Shown here: positions 4,818 through 5,468 of the stretch, one piece after another | How positions within the stretch are numbered: position 1 is the stretch's first letter | How the letters are laid out: every line of letters starts with the position of its first letter | DNA from: an uncultured Collinsella sp. | GTDB taxonomy: Bacteria; Actinomycetota; Coriobacteriia; Coriobacteriales; Coriobacteriaceae | NCBI GenBank assembly: GCA_900752275.1 | Contig: CAADUS010000179.1 | Span: forward strand, 1 to 5,468 | Direction of reading: 5' to 3' | DNA length: 5,468 nt | Program-made: the position numbers and the translations under genes | The notes under the pieces: generated by a model | What the model saw: the letters and a program-made list of their open reading frames with translations, nothing else | Database searches by the model: none | Told to the model about the DNA's origin: nothing

Positions 4818-5468
4818 CTATGCCTGCTGCCAGGTGTCGACAAGCTCCTTGGCCGCGGCGTAGGGGTCGTCGGCACTGCAGACGGCGCTCACCACAAAGA
4901 AGCCGTCGACGCCGGTGGCCTTAAGCTGTGGCAGGTCGGCCGTCTTGACGCCGCCGCCCACCACGATGGGCACGGGGCTTGCCGCGTGGAGTGCGGCCAG
5001 ATCCTCAAAACTTTTGGTGATGATGGAGCCATCGGCTGCGCGTCCGCAGTCGCGCTTGGTCTCGGTCTCGTGGAGCGGGCCGATGCCCAGGTAGTCGACC
5101 AGGCTCATGTCGGCGGTCTTGACGTACTCGAGCATCTCCTCGCAACGGGCGGAAAGGCCCACGATGGCGTTGGGCCCCAGCAGCTTGCGACAGACCTCGA
5201 CGGGAATGTCGCTCTGACCCACGTGCACGCCGTCGACAGCAATGCCCTGCTCGCGCGCGGCGAGTACGCAGTCCAGGCGGTCGTCAATCAGCAAAGCGAC
5301 CTGACCGGTCTTGCCGGCCTGTGCGATTGCCTGCGCGGCGTCGCCGGTCAGCGCAATGATCTCGCGGGCGCTTGCCACCTTGGAGCGCACCTGGATGCAG
5401 GTAAAGCCGGCGTCGAGTGCCTGGGCCACCACATCGCCCACGGGGCGCCCGAGCGTGTTTTCGGGGCC
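4818..5468 (-). CDS. thiE: Thiamine phosphate synthase (N-terminus beyond the window)
   Basis: ThiE joins hydroxymethylpyrimidine pyrophosphate and thiazole phosphate to make thiamine phosphate, the last condensation of vitamin B1 synthesis, in the cytoplasm. The 216 visible residues cover nearly all of the TIM barrel. Counting from 5468, motifs in order are: FTCIQVRSK (22-30, usual QLREK), LLIDDRLD (59-66), DGVHVGQSD (79-87) for phosphate and pyrimidine binding, VGLSAR (103-108), VDYLGIGPLHETETKRDCG (124-142, usual GPVFPTxTK), PIVVGGGV (167-174) and VDGFFVVSAV (188-197). The frame stays open to the right edge as GPENTLGRPVGDVV, which fits the family N-terminus. A GTG at 5441 is therefore internal, not the start. 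The stop TAG is at 4818-4820. Neighbouring thiamine genes, if any, lie to the right and are not visible. No TPP riboswitch lies inside the window. Confidence 0.94.
   Translation of the reverse strand, partial: GPENTLGRPVGDVVAQALDAGFTCIQVRSKVASAREIIALTGDAAQAIAQAGKTGQVALLIDDRLDCVLAAREQGIAVDGVHVGQSDIPVEVCRKLLGPNAIVGLSARCEEMLEYVKTADMSLVDYLGIGPLHETETKRDCGRAADGSIITKSFEDLAALHAASPVPIVVGGGVKTADLPQLKATGVDGFFVVSAVCSADDPYAAAKELVDTWQQA

Noticed and set aside
5288..5441. GTG at 5441 as the thiE start
   Set aside because: The frame remains open to the window edge and the upstream residues GPENTLGRPV match the expected ThiE N-terminal region, so the true start is outside.

Overview
The window is a GC-rich bacterial segment, compact and without mobile elements. 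It most resembles a gut Coriobacteriia genome such as Collinsella. That placement is an inference from protein flavour and base composition, not from a marker gene. I see no rRNA, tRNA, CRISPR array, insertion sequence or attachment site.

Layout. (1) Positions 1-1679, all on the minus strand and read right to left: an Isf-like iron-sulfur flavoprotein (1056-1679), a small ArsC/Spx-fold protein whose expected catalytic Cys is Ser (702-1043), and a CobW/G3E-family GTPase cut by the left edge (1-615). The first two lie 12 bases apart and are probably one operon. The GTPase follows after 86 bases with its own strong ribosome binding site. (2) Positions 1754-3283, minus strand: a soluble cyclic-di-GMP signalling protein with the order GGDEF, PAS, degenerate GGDEF. 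(3) Positions 3284-3835 hold no intact gene. They contain a long perfect-paired dyad just upstream of the GGDEF gene, a small hairpin, the decayed remnant of an EAL (c-di-GMP phosphodiesterase) domain on the minus strand, and the promoter region of the next gene. (4) Positions 3836-4705, plus strand: a patatin-like phospholipase of the YjjU type. (5) Positions 4706-4817: a 14-bp-arm hairpin that probably terminates both convergent genes. (6) Positions 4818-5468, minus strand: thiE, thiamine phosphate synthase, whose reading frame continues past the right edge.

How the parts relate. The left cluster looks like a redox or metal-handling unit (Fe-S flavoprotein, thioredoxin-fold protein, metallochaperone-type GTPase), but its substrate cannot be read from sequence. 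The middle combines a diguanylate cyclase-type protein with a neighbouring dead phosphodiesterase domain, suggesting local loss of c-di-GMP degradation. The patatin and thiE genes look like ordinary housekeeping genes. I found no convincing undescribed system. The best leads are the two complementary half-degenerate GGDEF domains, the strong dyad in front of that gene, and the Cys-to-Ser change in the ArsC-like protein.
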